Shown: positions 36,381 to 46,740 of the stretch, piece after piece
Layout: each line of letters begins with the position of its first letter
How positions within the stretch are numbered: position 1 is the stretch's first letter
From: UMGS1498 sp900552335
GTDB taxonomy: Bacteria; Bacillota_I; Bacilli_A; RF39; UBA660
Assembly: GCA_902477075.1 (NCBI GenBank)
Contig: CABSFU010000006.1
Span: 1-64,000, forward strand
DNA: 64,000 nucleotides
Reading direction: 5' to 3'
The notes under the pieces: generated by a model
Database searches by the model: none
What the model was told of the DNA's origin: nothing
The model's input: the letters and a program-made list of their open reading frames with translations, nothing else
Made by a program: the position numbers and the translations under genes

Positions 36381-39300
36381 AATCCATTAATTCTTCTTCT
36401 AATACATCAAGTGGTTCTAAAGTAGAATCAACATTCTCTAATGTATAATTACACTTTTTATACTTTCTAGCACCAGTACCTGCTGGAATTAATTTACCAA
36501 TAATAACATTTTCTTTTAAACCATTTAAATGGTCTACTTTACCATGAATAGCGGCATCTGTTAAAATTCTAGTTGTTTCTTGGAAAGATGCTGCTGATAA
36601 GAATGAATCTGTTTCTAGAGAAGCTTTTGTAATACCTAACATAACAGGACGACCTGTTGCTGGGCTTTTACCATTTAAGATAAGTTCTTTATTTTCTTCT
36701 CTAAATTGATTGATATTTACCATAGTACCTGGTAAGAAATAAGAATCACCTGAATTAACGATTTTAATTTTAGAAATCATACGTTTTGCTATAATTTCAA
36801 CGTGTTTATCGGAAATATCAACACCTTGTGAACGGTAAACTTTTTGAATTTCAGATAAAATATATTGTTGAACAGTAATTGGATCTGTTACAACCAATAA
36901 TTCTTTTGGACTAATTGCACCATGTGTTAATCTTTGACCAGATACAACTTGGTCTCCAATATTAACGGCTAATTTTGCTCCATAATTACTTGTATGTTCT
37001 TTTGTTTCTACATCATTTTTAACAGAAATAATAAATTTACCATTTTGTTCTTCAATGTTAGAAACTGTACCATTTATTTCTGAAATAGTAGCTTTACCTT
37101 TTGGATTACGAGCTTCAAATAACTCTTGTACACGAGGAAGACCTTGCGTAATATCATCACCAGCTACACCACCAGAGTTGATTGTTCTCATGGTTAATTG
37201 GGTTCCTGGTTCACCAATTGATTGAGCTGCCATAGTACCAACTGCTTCACCAATTTCTACAATTTGACCAGTTGCTAGGTTACGACCATAACAATGTCTA
37301 CAAATACTTCCTTTTGCTTTACAAGTTAAAACAGTACGAATAGAAACTTTTGTAATACCTGCAGCAATAATTTTATCTGCTAATACATCTGTAATATAAG
37401 TATTACGATCTACAATTACTTCTTTTGTTGTAGGATCAATTACCTTTTTATTTGTATAACGTCCAACAATTCTATCTCTTAAGGATTCAATCACAGTACC
37501 ATCTGTATTTAAGAATGCTTCTACTACAACGCCTTCATCCGTACCACAATCATCCTCTTTGATAATAATATCATGAGACACATCAATAAGTCTTCTTGTT
37601 AAGTAACCTGCATCAGCTGTTTTAAGAGCGGTATCAACGAAACCTTTACGAATACCATGAGTTGCTAAGAAGAATTCTGACACTCTAGCACCTTCTATGA
37701 AAGAAGATGTAATTGGAATTTCAACAGCTTCACCATTTGGTTTTGCCATAAGTCCACGCATACCAGCCATTTGGTTGTAGTTACTCATATTACCACGAGC
37801 ACCTGAATCAATCATAATTGAAATAGGATTTTCTTTATTGTTATTAATAATTTCAGATAATTCATCAGCAATTGTATTTTTAGCACCATTCCATGTAGCA
37901 ATTACTTTTTCGTAACGCTCTTGTTCATTAATTAAACCACGTTTAAACAATTTATTAATTTGAGCAACTTTATCATTTGCTTCACTTAAAATTTCTTCTT
38001 TATGACTAGATGGAATAATATCCCCAATACCAATTGAAATACCAGATAAAGTAGATTCTTTAAAACCTAAATCTTTCATCTTATCTAGCATAATAGAAGT
38101 TTCAGTAGTTTGATATCTTTTATAAATTTGAGCAATTAATTTAGTTAAAGTCTTTTTACCAAATGGTTTTACTAATGGCATTTCACTAATTGCTTTTTTA
38201 ATATCTGTACCTTTTTCTAAGAAGAATTTAGATGGTGTAATTCCTTCAATATTTTCTTTTTCACCTTCATTAATATATTGGAAAGTGTCAGGGAAAATTT
38301 CGTTGAATTTTAATTTACCTACTGTTGTTACTAAGTATTTACCATTTTGTTCTTCTGTAAATAATTTATGTTTAAATCCACTTACAGGGATAGCAATTCT
38401 TGTATGTTGAGAAATTTCTCTTCTCTCAAATGCCATCATTGCTTCATCTGGATTTTTAAATACTCTACCTTCTCCAACTTCACCAGCCTTTTCAATTGTG
38501 ATGTAATAGTTACCTAAAATCATATCTTGTCCTGGTGTAACGATTGGATTACCATCGGAAGGTTTTAAGATGTTATTTGCGCCTAACATTAATATTCTAG
38601 CTTCTGCTTGTGCTTCTTCACTAATTGGAACGTGAACAGCCATTTGATCTCCATCGAAATCGGCATTAAATGCAGCACAAACTAGTGGATGTAGACGAAT
38701 TGCTCTACCTTCAATTAATTTAGGTTCAAATGCTTGAATACCTAATCTATGTAAAGTTGGAGCACGGTTTAATAAAACTGGATGCTCTTTAATTTTTTCT
38801 TCAACAATATCCCAAACTCTTGGATCCTGATTTTCAATCATACGTTTTGCAGCTTTGATATTTGAAGCAATATCTTTAGATACTAAGCCATTAATAACAT
38901 ATGGTTTGAATAATTCTAGAGCCATTTCCTTTGGAATACCACATTCATACATTTTTAAAGATGGTCCAACAACGATAACCGAACGTCCTGAATAATCAAC
39001 ACGTTTACCAAGAAGGTTTTGACGGAAACGTCCTTGTTTACCTTTTAACATGCTAGATAAAGATTTTAAAGGTCTATTACCAGCACCCGTTATATTACGT
39101 CCTCTTCTACCATTATCAAACAAAGCATCTACTGCTTCTTGTAACATACGTTTTTCATTTTGAATAATGATACTAGGAGCACCTAGTTCCATTAATTTTT
39201 TAAGACGATTGTTACGATTGATAACTCTTCTATATAAATCATTTAAATCAGATGTAGCAAATCTACCGCCATCTAATTGAATCATTGGTCTAAGTTCAGG

Positions 39301-40011
39301 AGGGATAACAGGAATAACATCCATAATCATCCATTCTGGTTTATTACCAGATTCTAAGAAGGCATCTAAAACATCTAATCTTTTAATTAAACGAACTCTT
39401 TTTTGACTAGTTCCATCTTTAATTTCCTCAATTTCTTTTTTAATTGTTTCTACTTCTTTTTCAAGATCAACTTGTTGTAATAATTCTTTAATTGCTTCTG
39501 CACCCATACCTACTCTAAAAGTATTTCCATATTTTTCATAATAAGCACGGTATTCTTTATCACTAATAATTTGTTTTTTCTCTAAAGGAGCAGCTCCTGG
39601 ATCTAGTACAACATAAGATACGAAATATAATACTTCTTCTAGATCACGAGGTGACATATCAAGGACAAGTCCCATGCGAGATGGAATTCCTTTAAAAAAC
39701 CAAATATGAGAAACAGGAGTAGCAAGTTCAATATGTCCCATTCTCTCACGACGAACTTTCGAAGATGTAACTTCTACTCCACATCTATCACAAACAATAT
39801 TTTTATATCTTAATCTTTTATATTTGCCACAAGAACATTCAAAATCTTTTGTAGGACCAAATATTTTTTCACAGAATAAGCCATCTCTTTCTGGTTTTAA
39901 AGTACGATAGTTGATTGTTTCTGCTTTTTTTACTTCTCCATGTGACCATTCACGGATTCTTTCAGGAGAGGCAATGGCTATTCTTAACCCTTCAAAGTTA
40001 TCAATATTCAT
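36379..40011 (-). CDS. rpoC: RNA polymerase beta' subunit
   Basis: 1210 residues. N-terminal zinc site CSCGKYKRLRYK...CDRCGVE, catalytic NADFDGDQMAVH, RAPTLHRLG, the bridge-helix/trigger-loop region (GARGNMSN, TMRTINSGGVAGDDI) and the second zinc cysteines (CKAKGSICRHCYG). Length is normal for Bacillota. Its ATG overlaps the rpoB stop (TAATG), so the two are co-translated. Confidence 0.99.
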   Translation of the reverse strand: MNIDNFEGLRIAIASPERIREWSHGEVKKAETINYRTLKPERDGLFCEKIFGPTKDFECSCGKYKRLRYKNIVCDRCGVEVTSSKVRRERMGHIELATPVSHIWFFKGIPSRMGLVLDMSPRDLEEVLYFVSYVVLDPGAAPLEKKQIISDKEYRAYYEKYGNTFRVGMGAEAIKELLQQVDLEKEVETIKKEIEEIKDGTSQKRVRLIKRLDVLDAFLESGNKPEWMIMDVIPVIPPELRPMIQLDGGRFATSDLNDLYRRVINRNNRLKKLMELGAPSIIIQNEKRMLQEAVDALFDNGRRGRNITGAGNRPLKSLSSMLKGKQGRFRQNLLGKRVDYSGRSVIVVGPSLKMYECGIPKEMALELFKPYVINGLVSKDIASNIKAAKRMIENQDPRVWDIVEEKIKEHPVLLNRAPTLHRLGIQAFEPKLIEGRAIRLHPLVCAAFNADFDGDQMAVHVPISEEAQAEARILMLGANNILKPSDGNPIVTPGQDMILGNYYITIEKAGEVGEGRVFKNPDEAMMAFERREISQHTRIAIPVSGFKHKLFTEEQNGKYLVTTVGKLKFNEIFPDTFQYINEGEKENIEGITPSKFFLEKGTDIKKAISEMPLVKPFGKKTLTKLIAQIYKRYQTTETSIMLDKMKDLGFKESTLSGISIGIGDIIPSSHKEEILSEANDKVAQINKLFKRGLINEQERYEKVIATWNGAKNTIADELSEIINNNKENPISIMIDSGARGNMSNYNQMAGMRGLMAKPNGEAVEIPITSSFIEGARVSEFFLATHGIRKGFVDTALKTADAGYLTRRLIDVSHDIIIKEDDCGTDEGVVVEAFLNTDGTVIESLRDRIVGRYTNKKVIDPTTKEVIVDRNTYITDVLADKIIAAGITKVSIRTVLTCKAKGSICRHCYGRNLATGQIVEIGEAVGTMAAQSIGEPGTQLTMRTINSGGVAGDDITQGLPRVQELFEARNPKGKATISEINGTVSNIEEQNGKFIISVKNDVETKEHTSNYGAKLAVNIGDQVVSGQRLTHGAISPKELLVVTDPITVQQYILSEIQKVYRSQGVDISDKHVEIIAKRMISKIKIVNSGDSYFLPGTMVNINQFREENKELILNGKSPATGRPVMLGITKASLETDSFLSAASFQETTRILTDAAIHGKVDHLNGLKENVIIGKLIPAGTGARKYKKCNYTLENVDSTLEPLDVLEEELMD

Positions 40012-43000
40012 TATTCCTCATCCCCTTCCATATCAAATTCATCCATATCTTCATCAAAATCCTCATCGAAATCCGGTTCTTCTTCTACTTCTTCCTCTGG
40101 TTCTTCTTCGGAAGGAGCATCAGCCATAGCTTCTAACTCTTCTGGTTCTAATGTTAAGAAGCCTTCATTTTCCGTTTCTTCTAAGTCTTTCATATCAACA
40201 AAATTACCTTCACCATCTAAAACTGTCATATCAAGTCCTAGTGCTTGGAATTCTTTCATTAATACTCTAAAGCTTTCTGGAATTCCAGATGCTGGAATTG
40301 GTGTTCCTTTTACTAAAGCTTCATAAACTTTAACACGACCAACAACATCATCTGATTTAATTGTAATCATTTCTTGAAGAACATGAGCAGCACCATATGC
40401 TTCTAGTGCCCAAACTTCCATTTCTCCAAATCTTTGACCACCGAATTGAGCTTTACCACCTAATGGTTGTTGTGTTACTAAAGAGTAAGGACCTGTTGAT
40501 CTAGCATGTAATTTATCATCAACCATGTGGTTTAACTTAATCATATACATAATACCAACAGAAATTCTATTATCAAATGGTTCACCTGTTCTACCATCAT
40601 ATAAAACAGCTTTACCATCTTCATCTAAGCCTGCTTCTTTTAAAGCGTCTATAATTTCTTCTCTTGTTGCACCATCAAATACTGGAGTTGCTACATAAAT
40701 GCCTAACTCTTTTGCTGCCATACCTAAATGCATTTCAAGAATTTGTCCTAAATTCATACGAGATGGAACACCTAGTGGATTTAATAAAATATCTACTGGT
40801 TGACCATTTGGTAAGTATGGCATATCTTCTTCTGGTAAAACAAGGGAAACAACACCTTTGTTACCATGACGTCCTGCCATTTTATCCCCAACTGTAATTT
40901 TTCTTTTTTGAGCTATATAAACTCTAATAATTTTAGATACGCCAGCTGGAAGTTCATCTGAGTCTTCTTTTGTAAAGATTTTTACATCATGAACAATACC
41001 AGCGCCACCATTTGGTACACGAAGGGAAGTATCTCTAACCTCTCTCGTTTTTTCTCCAAAGATTGCATGTAATAATTTTTCTTCTGAAGTAAGTTCAGCC
41101 ATACCTTTTGGTGTAACTTTACCTACTAAGATATCATTGTAGTTTACTTCTGTACCAATACGAACAATACCATTTTCATCTAGGTTTTTACGAGCTTCTT
41201 CACTAATATTTGGAATATCTCTTGTAAATTCTTCTGGTCCTAGTTTTGTATCCCTACATTCAATTTGATAATCTTCAATATGAATAGAAGTAAATACATC
41301 ATCTTTTACTAATCTTTCATTTAAAATAACAGCATCCTCATAGTTATAACCATTGAAGTTCATGAAAGCAACGGTAACATTTTTACCTAATGCCATTTCA
41401 CCACCTTCTGTAGAAGGTCCATCAGCAATAATCATATCTTTTGTAACAGTTTCTCCAAGTTTTACAATTGGAACTTGGTGATAACAAGTACCAGCATTGC
41501 TTCTTTCAAAACCGTTTAAATAATATGTATCCATACCACCTAATGTTTTTACAACAATTTTTTTTGAATCAACATAGTCAACTACACCATCTGCTTTTGC
41601 AATCACTACTGCTCCACTATCTCTAGCAGCAATCGCTTCTACACCAGTACCAATAAGTGGTGCTTCTGCTTTTAATAATGGAATTGCTTGACGTTGCATG
41701 TTTGCACCCATTAGAGCTCTTTTCGCATCATCATGTTCAAGGAATGGAATACCTTGTGTTGCAATGGATACTACTTGTTGTGGAGAAACATCGGCATAAT
41801 CTACTTTATCGGATTCAATCATAATGTTTTCACCACGATAACGAACGGGAACTCTTTCATCTAAAATTCTATTTTCGCTATCTACTTTAATAGCTGCTTG
41901 TGAAATATAATAATCTAATTCTTCATCTGCTGTCATATAAACAACTTCATCTGTTAATTTTCTATCTACTACTTTTCGATATGGAGTCATAATAAATCCA
42001 TATTCATTAACACGAGCATAACTTGCTAAAGAAGTAATTAATCCAATGTTTGGTCCTTCTGGAGATTCAATTGGACAAAGTCTTCCATAGTGAGATGGGT
42101 TAACATCACGTACTTCCATACCTGCTCTATCCCTAGATAAGCCACCAGGTCCTAAAGAAGAAAGTCTTCTTTTATTTGTAAGTTCTGCTACTGGGTTTAC
42201 TTGATCCATGAATTGAGATAGCTGGCTGCTTCCAAAGAATTCTTTGATTGCTGCTGTAAGTGGTCGAATATTAATTAGAGATTTTGGTGTTACTTCTGTA
42301 ATTTCTTGTGTACTCATTCTATCTCTTATTACTCTTTCAATTCTAGAAATACCAACTCTGAATTGATTTTGTAATAATTCACCAACTTGACGAACACGTC
42401 TATTTGATAAGTGATCAATTTCATCAAAAGATCCAATTCCTTCTAACAAGTTTAAGTAATAAGATACAGATGCATAAATATCAGAGATAGTTAATCTTTT
42501 AATATCGATTGTAGCATCATTACCTATTACATTAATGATTTTTTCAGGATGTTTATTTGAGTAAACTTTAATCATTTGAACTTTATTATAAGTATCTAAA
42601 TCTTGATTAATTTGAACTTCTTTTACACCATATCCTGCTTGTAAGATTGGTTTTAGTTCACTTAAAACTTCTTTTGTAATAATACTGTCTTTTTCAACAA
42701 TTACTTTTCCATCTACTTTAATAGTTTCAGCTATCTTAGCACCTAAAAGACGATCTACCACATTTAACTTACGATTAAATTTATAACGTCCTACGCGGGC
42801 TAAATCATAACGGAATACATCAAAGAAACGAGTCACTAATTGATTTTTGGCACTATCTAATGTAGATGGTTCACCTGGTCTTAATTTTGAGTGAATATCA
42901 ATTAAAGACTCATCTGTATTTTTATTAGAATCTTTGACAATTGTTTTTTCTAAATATTCATTTTCTCCAAATAAAGAATATATATCTTCATCACTAGATA

Positions 43001-43601
43001 ATCCAATTGCTCTAAGTAAAGTTGTAATAGGAACTTTTCTTGTTCGATCAATTCTTACATAAACAACGTCTCTAGCATCTAATTCATACTCTAACCATGT
43101 ACCACGGTTTGGTATAATTTGGCTGGTAATAACAGTACGACCATTTTTATCAATTTCTTTACCAAAATAAACAGATGGAGAACGAACTAATTGAGATACA
43201 ATAACTCTTTCAGCACCATTAATAACAAAAGTACCTGACTCTGTCATAACTGGCATATCGCCTAAATAGATTTCTTGTTCTTTTACTTCTCCTGTTTCAT
43301 GATTGAAAAGTCTAGTTTCTACCTTTAAAGGAGCTGCATATGTTGCATATCTTTCTTTACATCCTTTAATAGAATATCTTGGTTGTTCAAATGAATATTC
43401 ACCAAATTCAAGCGCTAAATTACCAGTAAAACTTTCCACTGGTGATATATCTTCAAACACTTCTTTGATTCCTTCTTCAATAAACCAATTGTAAGATTTT
43501 TTTTGAATTTCTAGCAAATTGTTTAATTCAATTGCATTTTTTGTTTTTCCATAATTTCTTCTAACTCTATGGTTACTAATTTTTTGTTCTGTATAAGACA
43601 C
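40011..43601 (-). CDS. rpoB: RNA polymerase beta subunit with Asn at the rifampicin-site His
   Basis: About 1196 residues from GTG 43601 (AGGGGTG upstream); an upstream in-frame start would add ten residues. Rif cluster I reads SSQLSQFMDQVNP then ELTNKRRLSSLGPGG; the Asn codon is at 42174-42176, where E. coli has His526. Conserved GRHGNKGV and HARSTGPYS(L) motifs are present. The C-terminus has a long acidic tail (about 35 mostly Asp/Glu residues), less usual. Confidence 0.98.
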   Translation of the reverse strand: MSYTEQKISNHRVRRNYGKTKNAIELNNLLEIQKKSYNWFIEEGIKEVFEDISPVESFTGNLALEFGEYSFEQPRYSIKGCKERYATYAAPLKVETRLFNHETGEVKEQEIYLGDMPVMTESGTFVINGAERVIVSQLVRSPSVYFGKEIDKNGRTVITSQIIPNRGTWLEYELDARDVVYVRIDRTRKVPITTLLRAIGLSSDEDIYSLFGENEYLEKTIVKDSNKNTDESLIDIHSKLRPGEPSTLDSAKNQLVTRFFDVFRYDLARVGRYKFNRKLNVVDRLLGAKIAETIKVDGKVIVEKDSIITKEVLSELKPILQAGYGVKEVQINQDLDTYNKVQMIKVYSNKHPEKIINVIGNDATIDIKRLTISDIYASVSYYLNLLEGIGSFDEIDHLSNRRVRQVGELLQNQFRVGISRIERVIRDRMSTQEITEVTPKSLINIRPLTAAIKEFFGSSQLSQFMDQVNPVAELTNKRRLSSLGPGGLSRDRAGMEVRDVNPSHYGRLCPIESPEGPNIGLITSLASYARVNEYGFIMTPYRKVVDRKLTDEVVYMTADEELDYYISQAAIKVDSENRILDERVPVRYRGENIMIESDKVDYADVSPQQVVSIATQGIPFLEHDDAKRALMGANMQRQAIPLLKAEAPLIGTGVEAIAARDSGAVVIAKADGVVDYVDSKKIVVKTLGGMDTYYLNGFERSNAGTCYHQVPIVKLGETVTKDMIIADGPSTEGGEMALGKNVTVAFMNFNGYNYEDAVILNERLVKDDVFTSIHIEDYQIECRDTKLGPEEFTRDIPNISEEARKNLDENGIVRIGTEVNYNDILVGKVTPKGMAELTSEEKLLHAIFGEKTREVRDTSLRVPNGGAGIVHDVKIFTKEDSDELPAGVSKIIRVYIAQKRKITVGDKMAGRHGNKGVVSLVLPEEDMPYLPNGQPVDILLNPLGVPSRMNLGQILEMHLGMAAKELGIYVATPVFDGATREEIIDALKEAGLDEDGKAVLYDGRTGEPFDNRISVGIMYMIKLNHMVDDKLHARSTGPYSLVTQQPLGGKAQFGGQRFGEMEVWALEAYGAAHVLQEMITIKSDDVVGRVKVYEALVKGTPIPASGIPESFRVLMKEFQALGLDMTVLDGEGNFVDMKDLEETENEGFLTLEPEELEAMADAPSEEEPEEEVEEEPDFDEDFDEDMDEFDMEGDEE

Positions 43602-43737
43602 TTTTTCACCCCTATAACCTATATTTTTCAAAAGAACATAACTCGATTTAAAGTATATGCGTCAATAATTAATTTTATCAAATCAGTCAACTATTGTCAA
43701 TGTTTTCCAATGTTCTTTTGGTTACTTTTGTCTGTGA

Positions 43738-44325
43738 TTATACATAAGTTGCTTCGATAATGTAAAAACCTTTATTTTTACCTAATAAATGTACCTGATA
43801 TTGTTTTTCTAAATCTTTGATAAGTGATTTTGCACCTTGATTTTTATTTACTACAATAATTAAGTTTCCACCTTTTTTTAAATGATTTTTTGCTTCAAAT
43901 AAAATCTTATATAAAATTTCTTTTCCTACACGAATGGGTGGATTAGATATAATTGTATCAAATGTTTCCTTCACATTCTCATATAAATTACTTTCGTATA
44001 TTTGAACATTCACATGATTCAGATTAACATTCTTTCTTGCCAATTCCAAGCTTCTTCTGTTTATATCAATCATATGAACCTTAGCATTTGTCATACTAGC
44101 AATGTAGATACCAATTGGTCCGTATCCGCATCCAAAATCTAGTACGTTTCCAGTAATTTTGTTTACATCAATCATTTCTAATAAACTTCTTGTTCCAAAA
44201 TCTAATCCTTTTTTAGAAAAAACGCCATTATCAGTTGCAAAAGTAAAATCATGATGATTTATTTTTACTTTTTTTATTTCAATTTTACTTTTTAAATTTT
44301 CGTTATTATCAAAATATTGGTTCAT
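43738..44325 (-). CDS. Class I SAM-dependent methyltransferase, RsmC-like
   Basis: 195 residues with LDFGCGYGPIGIYIA (SAM site), MIDINRRS and NPPIRVGK (the NPP[IFY] catalytic motif of N-methyltransferases). It corresponds to YbxB/RsmC-type proteins, found between rplL and rpoB in Bacillota, thought to methylate 16S rRNA guanine. Position here is exactly that. Confidence 0.92.
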   Translation of the reverse strand: MNQYFDNNENLKSKIEIKKVKINHHDFTFATDNGVFSKKGLDFGTRSLLEMIDVNKITGNVLDFGCGYGPIGIYIASMTNAKVHMIDINRRSLELARKNVNLNHVNVQIYESNLYENVKETFDTIISNPPIRVGKEILYKILFEAKNHLKKGGNLIIVVNKNQGAKSLIKDLEKQYQVHLLGKNKGFYIIEATYV

Positions 44326-44409
44326 ATAGTCCTCCTAAATGACACCCTATTAATAAACGGTGAAAGCCCATACTAATTTTTTAGTACAGGCCAACCCTAT
44401 TTTGTTTAA
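44326..44409 (-). other. Structured rplL-rsmC intergenic region
   Basis: On the minus strand GCCTGTACTAA and TTAGTATGGGC form a stem with an A-rich loop. There is no T run after it, so it may be an RNA-processing or partial-termination site that sets the ratio of L12 to RNA polymerase. Confidence 0.45.
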
Positions 44410-44775
44410 TTATTTGAATTCAACTGTTGCGCCAGCTTCTTCAAATTTAGCTTTCATTTCTTTTGCTTCATCAATAGATACGTTTTCTTTTACTACGCCA
44501 CCATTGTCAGCGATAGCTTTTGATTCACCTAATCCAAGACCAGTGATTTCTTTGATTAATTTGATAACTGCTAATTTGTTAGCACCAGCTGAAGCTAATA
44601 CTACATTAACTGAGCTTGGTCCTTCTTCTTCAACAGCAGCTGGAGCAGCAGCTACAGCTACAGCACTTGGATCTACACCAAATTCTTCTTTCATTGCATC
44701 AACTAATTCTTTTACTTCAAGAATAGTCATTTCTTTTAATCCACTAATAAATTCATCTTTTGTAAATTTTGCCAT
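44410..44775 (-). CDS. rplL: 50S ribosomal protein L7/L12
   Basis: 121 residues; helical N-terminus (MAKFTKDEFISGLKEM), Ala/Glu-rich hinge (AVAVAAAPAAVEEEGPS) and C-terminal KLAVIKLIKEITGLGL. Forms the stalk that recruits translation factors. SD GGGAGG. Confidence 0.98.
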   Translation of the reverse strand: MAKFTKDEFISGLKEMTILEVKELVDAMKEEFGVDPSAVAVAAAPAAVEEEGPSSVNVVLASAGANKLAVIKLIKEITGLGLGESKAIADNGGVVKENVSIDEAKEMKAKFEEAGATVEFK

Positions 44776-44793
44776 TTTATTTCCTCCCTTAAA

Positions 44794-45285
44794 TTATTTT
44801 TCTAAATCTTGACTATATAAGTCTAAACAAATTGATAAGTCGCGAACAACTCCCATAAGTCCTCCAGCAAGCATTGTAAGTAATCCTTCTCTTGATGGAA
44901 TAGAAGCAAGTTCTGCAAGTGTTTTTTGATCAGTGATAGCACCATCTACAACACCAACTTTTAGTTCTAAAGCAGTGTGTTCTTTTGCAAAGTCACTAAG
45001 TACTTTAATTGGCGCTACTGCATCTTTACCAAAGGCAATCGCTTTAGGCCCATTTAAATGTTCATCAATATTGATATTTAAATTTTCTAATGCTCTTTTT
45101 GCCAATGTGTTTTTATAAATTTTGAAATCAGAGTCAGTTTCTCTTAGTTTTTTTCTAAGTTCATTTGTTTCACTAACAGTTAAACCGCGATATTCAAAAA
45201 ATACAAATGATGATGCATCTTTCATTTTTGATGTAATTTCATCAACAATGTTCATTTTCTTTTCAATGATTTTTTGATTTGCCAC
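44794..45285 (-). CDS. rplJ: 50S ribosomal protein L10
   Basis: 163 residues from a GTG start (MANQKIIEKKMNIVDEI) behind GAAAGGAAGG. Contains VFFEYRGLTVSE, KNTLAKRAL and GPKAIAFG. L10 anchors L12 dimers on the ribosome and represses its own mRNA via the leader upstream. Confidence 0.97.
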   Translation of the reverse strand: MANQKIIEKKMNIVDEITSKMKDASSFVFFEYRGLTVSETNELRKKLRETDSDFKIYKNTLAKRALENLNINIDEHLNGPKAIAFGKDAVAPIKVLSDFAKEHTALELKVGVVDGAITDQKTLAELASIPSREGLLTMLAGGLMGVVRDLSICLDLYSQDLEK

Positions 45286-45297
45286 TTCTGCACCTTC

Positions 45298-45430
45298 CTT
45301 TCATTGATACCGAATAAAAAGCTCCCTCTAATACCTAGTGGGAGCCGAAAACTTTTTATATAAGTCCTCGGTAGGATGATTAAGCCTTAGCCCCTACTGT
45401 CTACGGTACATTCTTTCAAACACATTCATT
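45298..45430 (-). ncRNA. L10 leader (autoregulatory ribosomal-protein leader)
   Basis: On the minus strand the leader reads CCGTAGACAGTAGGGGCTAA, then CCTACCGAGGACTTATA, and a stem GGCTCCCACTAGG...AGAGGGAGC with T5. This matches the L10-leader arrangement of Bacillota, in which the L10(L12)4 complex binds the RNA. The GGCTCCC/GGGAGC hairpin followed by T5 could act as an attenuator. Confidence 0.88.
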
Positions 45431-45445
45431 ATATCATAACATTAA

Positions 45446-46141
45446 TTAAAAGTCAAAGCTTGTTGGATCAATTTTAATTCCAGGACCCATTGTAGAAGAA
45501 ACAGATATATTAAGAATATATTTTCCTTTTACAGTTGCTGGTTTTGATTTATTAATTAATGAAACGAAACTATTTAAATTTTCAACTAATTTATCTGTAT
45601 CAAATGATACTTTACCAATTAGTGCATGTACATTACCATAACTATCTGTACGATATTCTACACGTCCTTTTTTAACTTCTTCAACTGCTTTTTTAGTATC
45701 CATTGTTACGGTTCCAGTTTTAGGATTTGGCATTAAACCTTTAGGTCCTAAAATTTTACCAATTCTACCTAATGCAGGCATCATATCTGGAGTTGCTATC
45801 ATTGTATCGAAATCAAACCAATTTTCTTTTTCGATTTTTGTTAACATATCCATGTCACCAACATAATCTGCTCCAGCCTCTTTCGCAGCTTCTGCTTGAG
45901 CACCTTTTGCAATTACTAAAACTTTTTTTGTTTTTCCAGTTCCATTTGGAAGTACTAAAGCACCTCTTAATTGTTGATCTGCTTTTTTAGTATCTAAGTT
46001 TAGATTCATAGCAACTTCAATGGAAGCGTCAAAACTAGTTGTTGATGTTTCTTTTGCTAATTGAACAGCTTCTTCTTTTGAATATAATTTTGATTTTTCA
46101 ATTTTTTTAGAAGCTTCTAAATATTTCTTTCCTTTTTTCAT
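45446..46141 (-). CDS. rplA: 50S ribosomal protein L1
   Basis: 231 residues with KKADQQLRGALVLPNGTGK, IGKILGPKGLMPNPKTGTV and SVSSTMGPGIKID. Normal length. Start behind AAGGAGG, which may be sequestered by an upstream hairpin. Confidence 0.98.
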   Translation of the reverse strand: MKKGKKYLEASKKIEKSKLYSKEEAVQLAKETSTTSFDASIEVAMNLNLDTKKADQQLRGALVLPNGTGKTKKVLVIAKGAQAEAAKEAGADYVGDMDMLTKIEKENWFDFDTMIATPDMMPALGRIGKILGPKGLMPNPKTGTVTMDTKKAVEEVKKGRVEYRTDSYGNVHALIGKVSFDTDKLVENLNSFVSLINKSKPATVKGKYILNISVSSTMGPGIKIDPTSFDF

Positions 46142-46151
46142 ATTTTAACCT

Positions 46152-46204
46152 CCTTATGTGGTATAACGGATTTTTTTCCTTCCACATAGGTATAAACCTA
46201 TATG
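46152..46204 (-). promoter_or_regulatory. Candidate mutually exclusive hairpins controlling the rplA ribosome site
   Basis: In the rplK-rplA spacer (minus strand) CATATAGG can pair with CCTATGTG (46204-46183). Alternatively CCTATGTGG (46190-46182) can pair with CCACATAAGG (46161-46152), which contains part of the rplA Shine-Dalgarno sequence. The two share one arm. Confidence 0.5.
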
Positions 46205-46206
46205 TT

Positions 46207-46635
46207 TTAGTCTTCTACTTTAACACCCATGTTAGCTGCAGTTCCTTCAACAATTTTCATTGCTGCATCTACATCATAAGCGTTTAAATCTGGTAATTTA
46301 GTTTCTGCTATTTCTTTTAATTGAGCACGAGTTAGTGTTCCAACTACTTCGTTCTTTCCTTTTACAGAACCTTTTTTAATTCCAGCAGCTTTTTTAATTA
46401 ATTCAGCTGTTGGTGATGTTTTTAAGATGAAATCAAATGTTCTATCTTCGTAAACAGTAATTACAACTGGTACGATATCTCCCATTTTATCTCTTGTTGC
46501 ATCATTGTATTTTGTACAGAATTCTTGTAAATTGATTCCTGCAGGTCCTAAAACAGTTCCGACTGGTGGAGCTGGTGTTGCTTTTCCAGCAGGTACTTGT
46601 AATTTAATTACTTTTGTTATTTTTTTCTTTGCCAC
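46207..46635 (-). CDS. rplK: 50S ribosomal protein L11
   Basis: 142 residues from GTG 46635 (GGAGG 8 nt upstream). KLQVPAGKATPAPPVGTVLG and QEFCTKYNDAT are the conserved N-terminal motifs; the C-terminal rRNA-binding region has IKKGSVKGKNEVVG. Confidence 0.97.
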   Translation of the reverse strand: MAKKKITKVIKLQVPAGKATPAPPVGTVLGPAGINLQEFCTKYNDATRDKMGDIVPVVITVYEDRTFDFILKTSPTAELIKKAAGIKKGSVKGKNEVVGTLTRAQLKEIAETKLPDLNAYDVDAAMKIVEGTAANMGVKVED

Positions 46636-46740
46636 GAAAAACACCTCCTTATTTTTTTCGCGTGTGGTAAAAATTGCATAATCCGTTTTGCTCCCACTTA
46701 TCTATATTAAAACAATATAGCTCTAATAATATAACATATT

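Noticed and set aside
43303..43494. ORFs antisense to rpoB and rpoC, for example 43303-43494 and 40664-40897
   Set aside because: Shadow frames of conserved rpoB/rpoC codons; no SD.
44360..44812. 150-codon ORF antisense to rplL
   Set aside because: Shadow of the Ala/Glu-rich L12 coding sequence.
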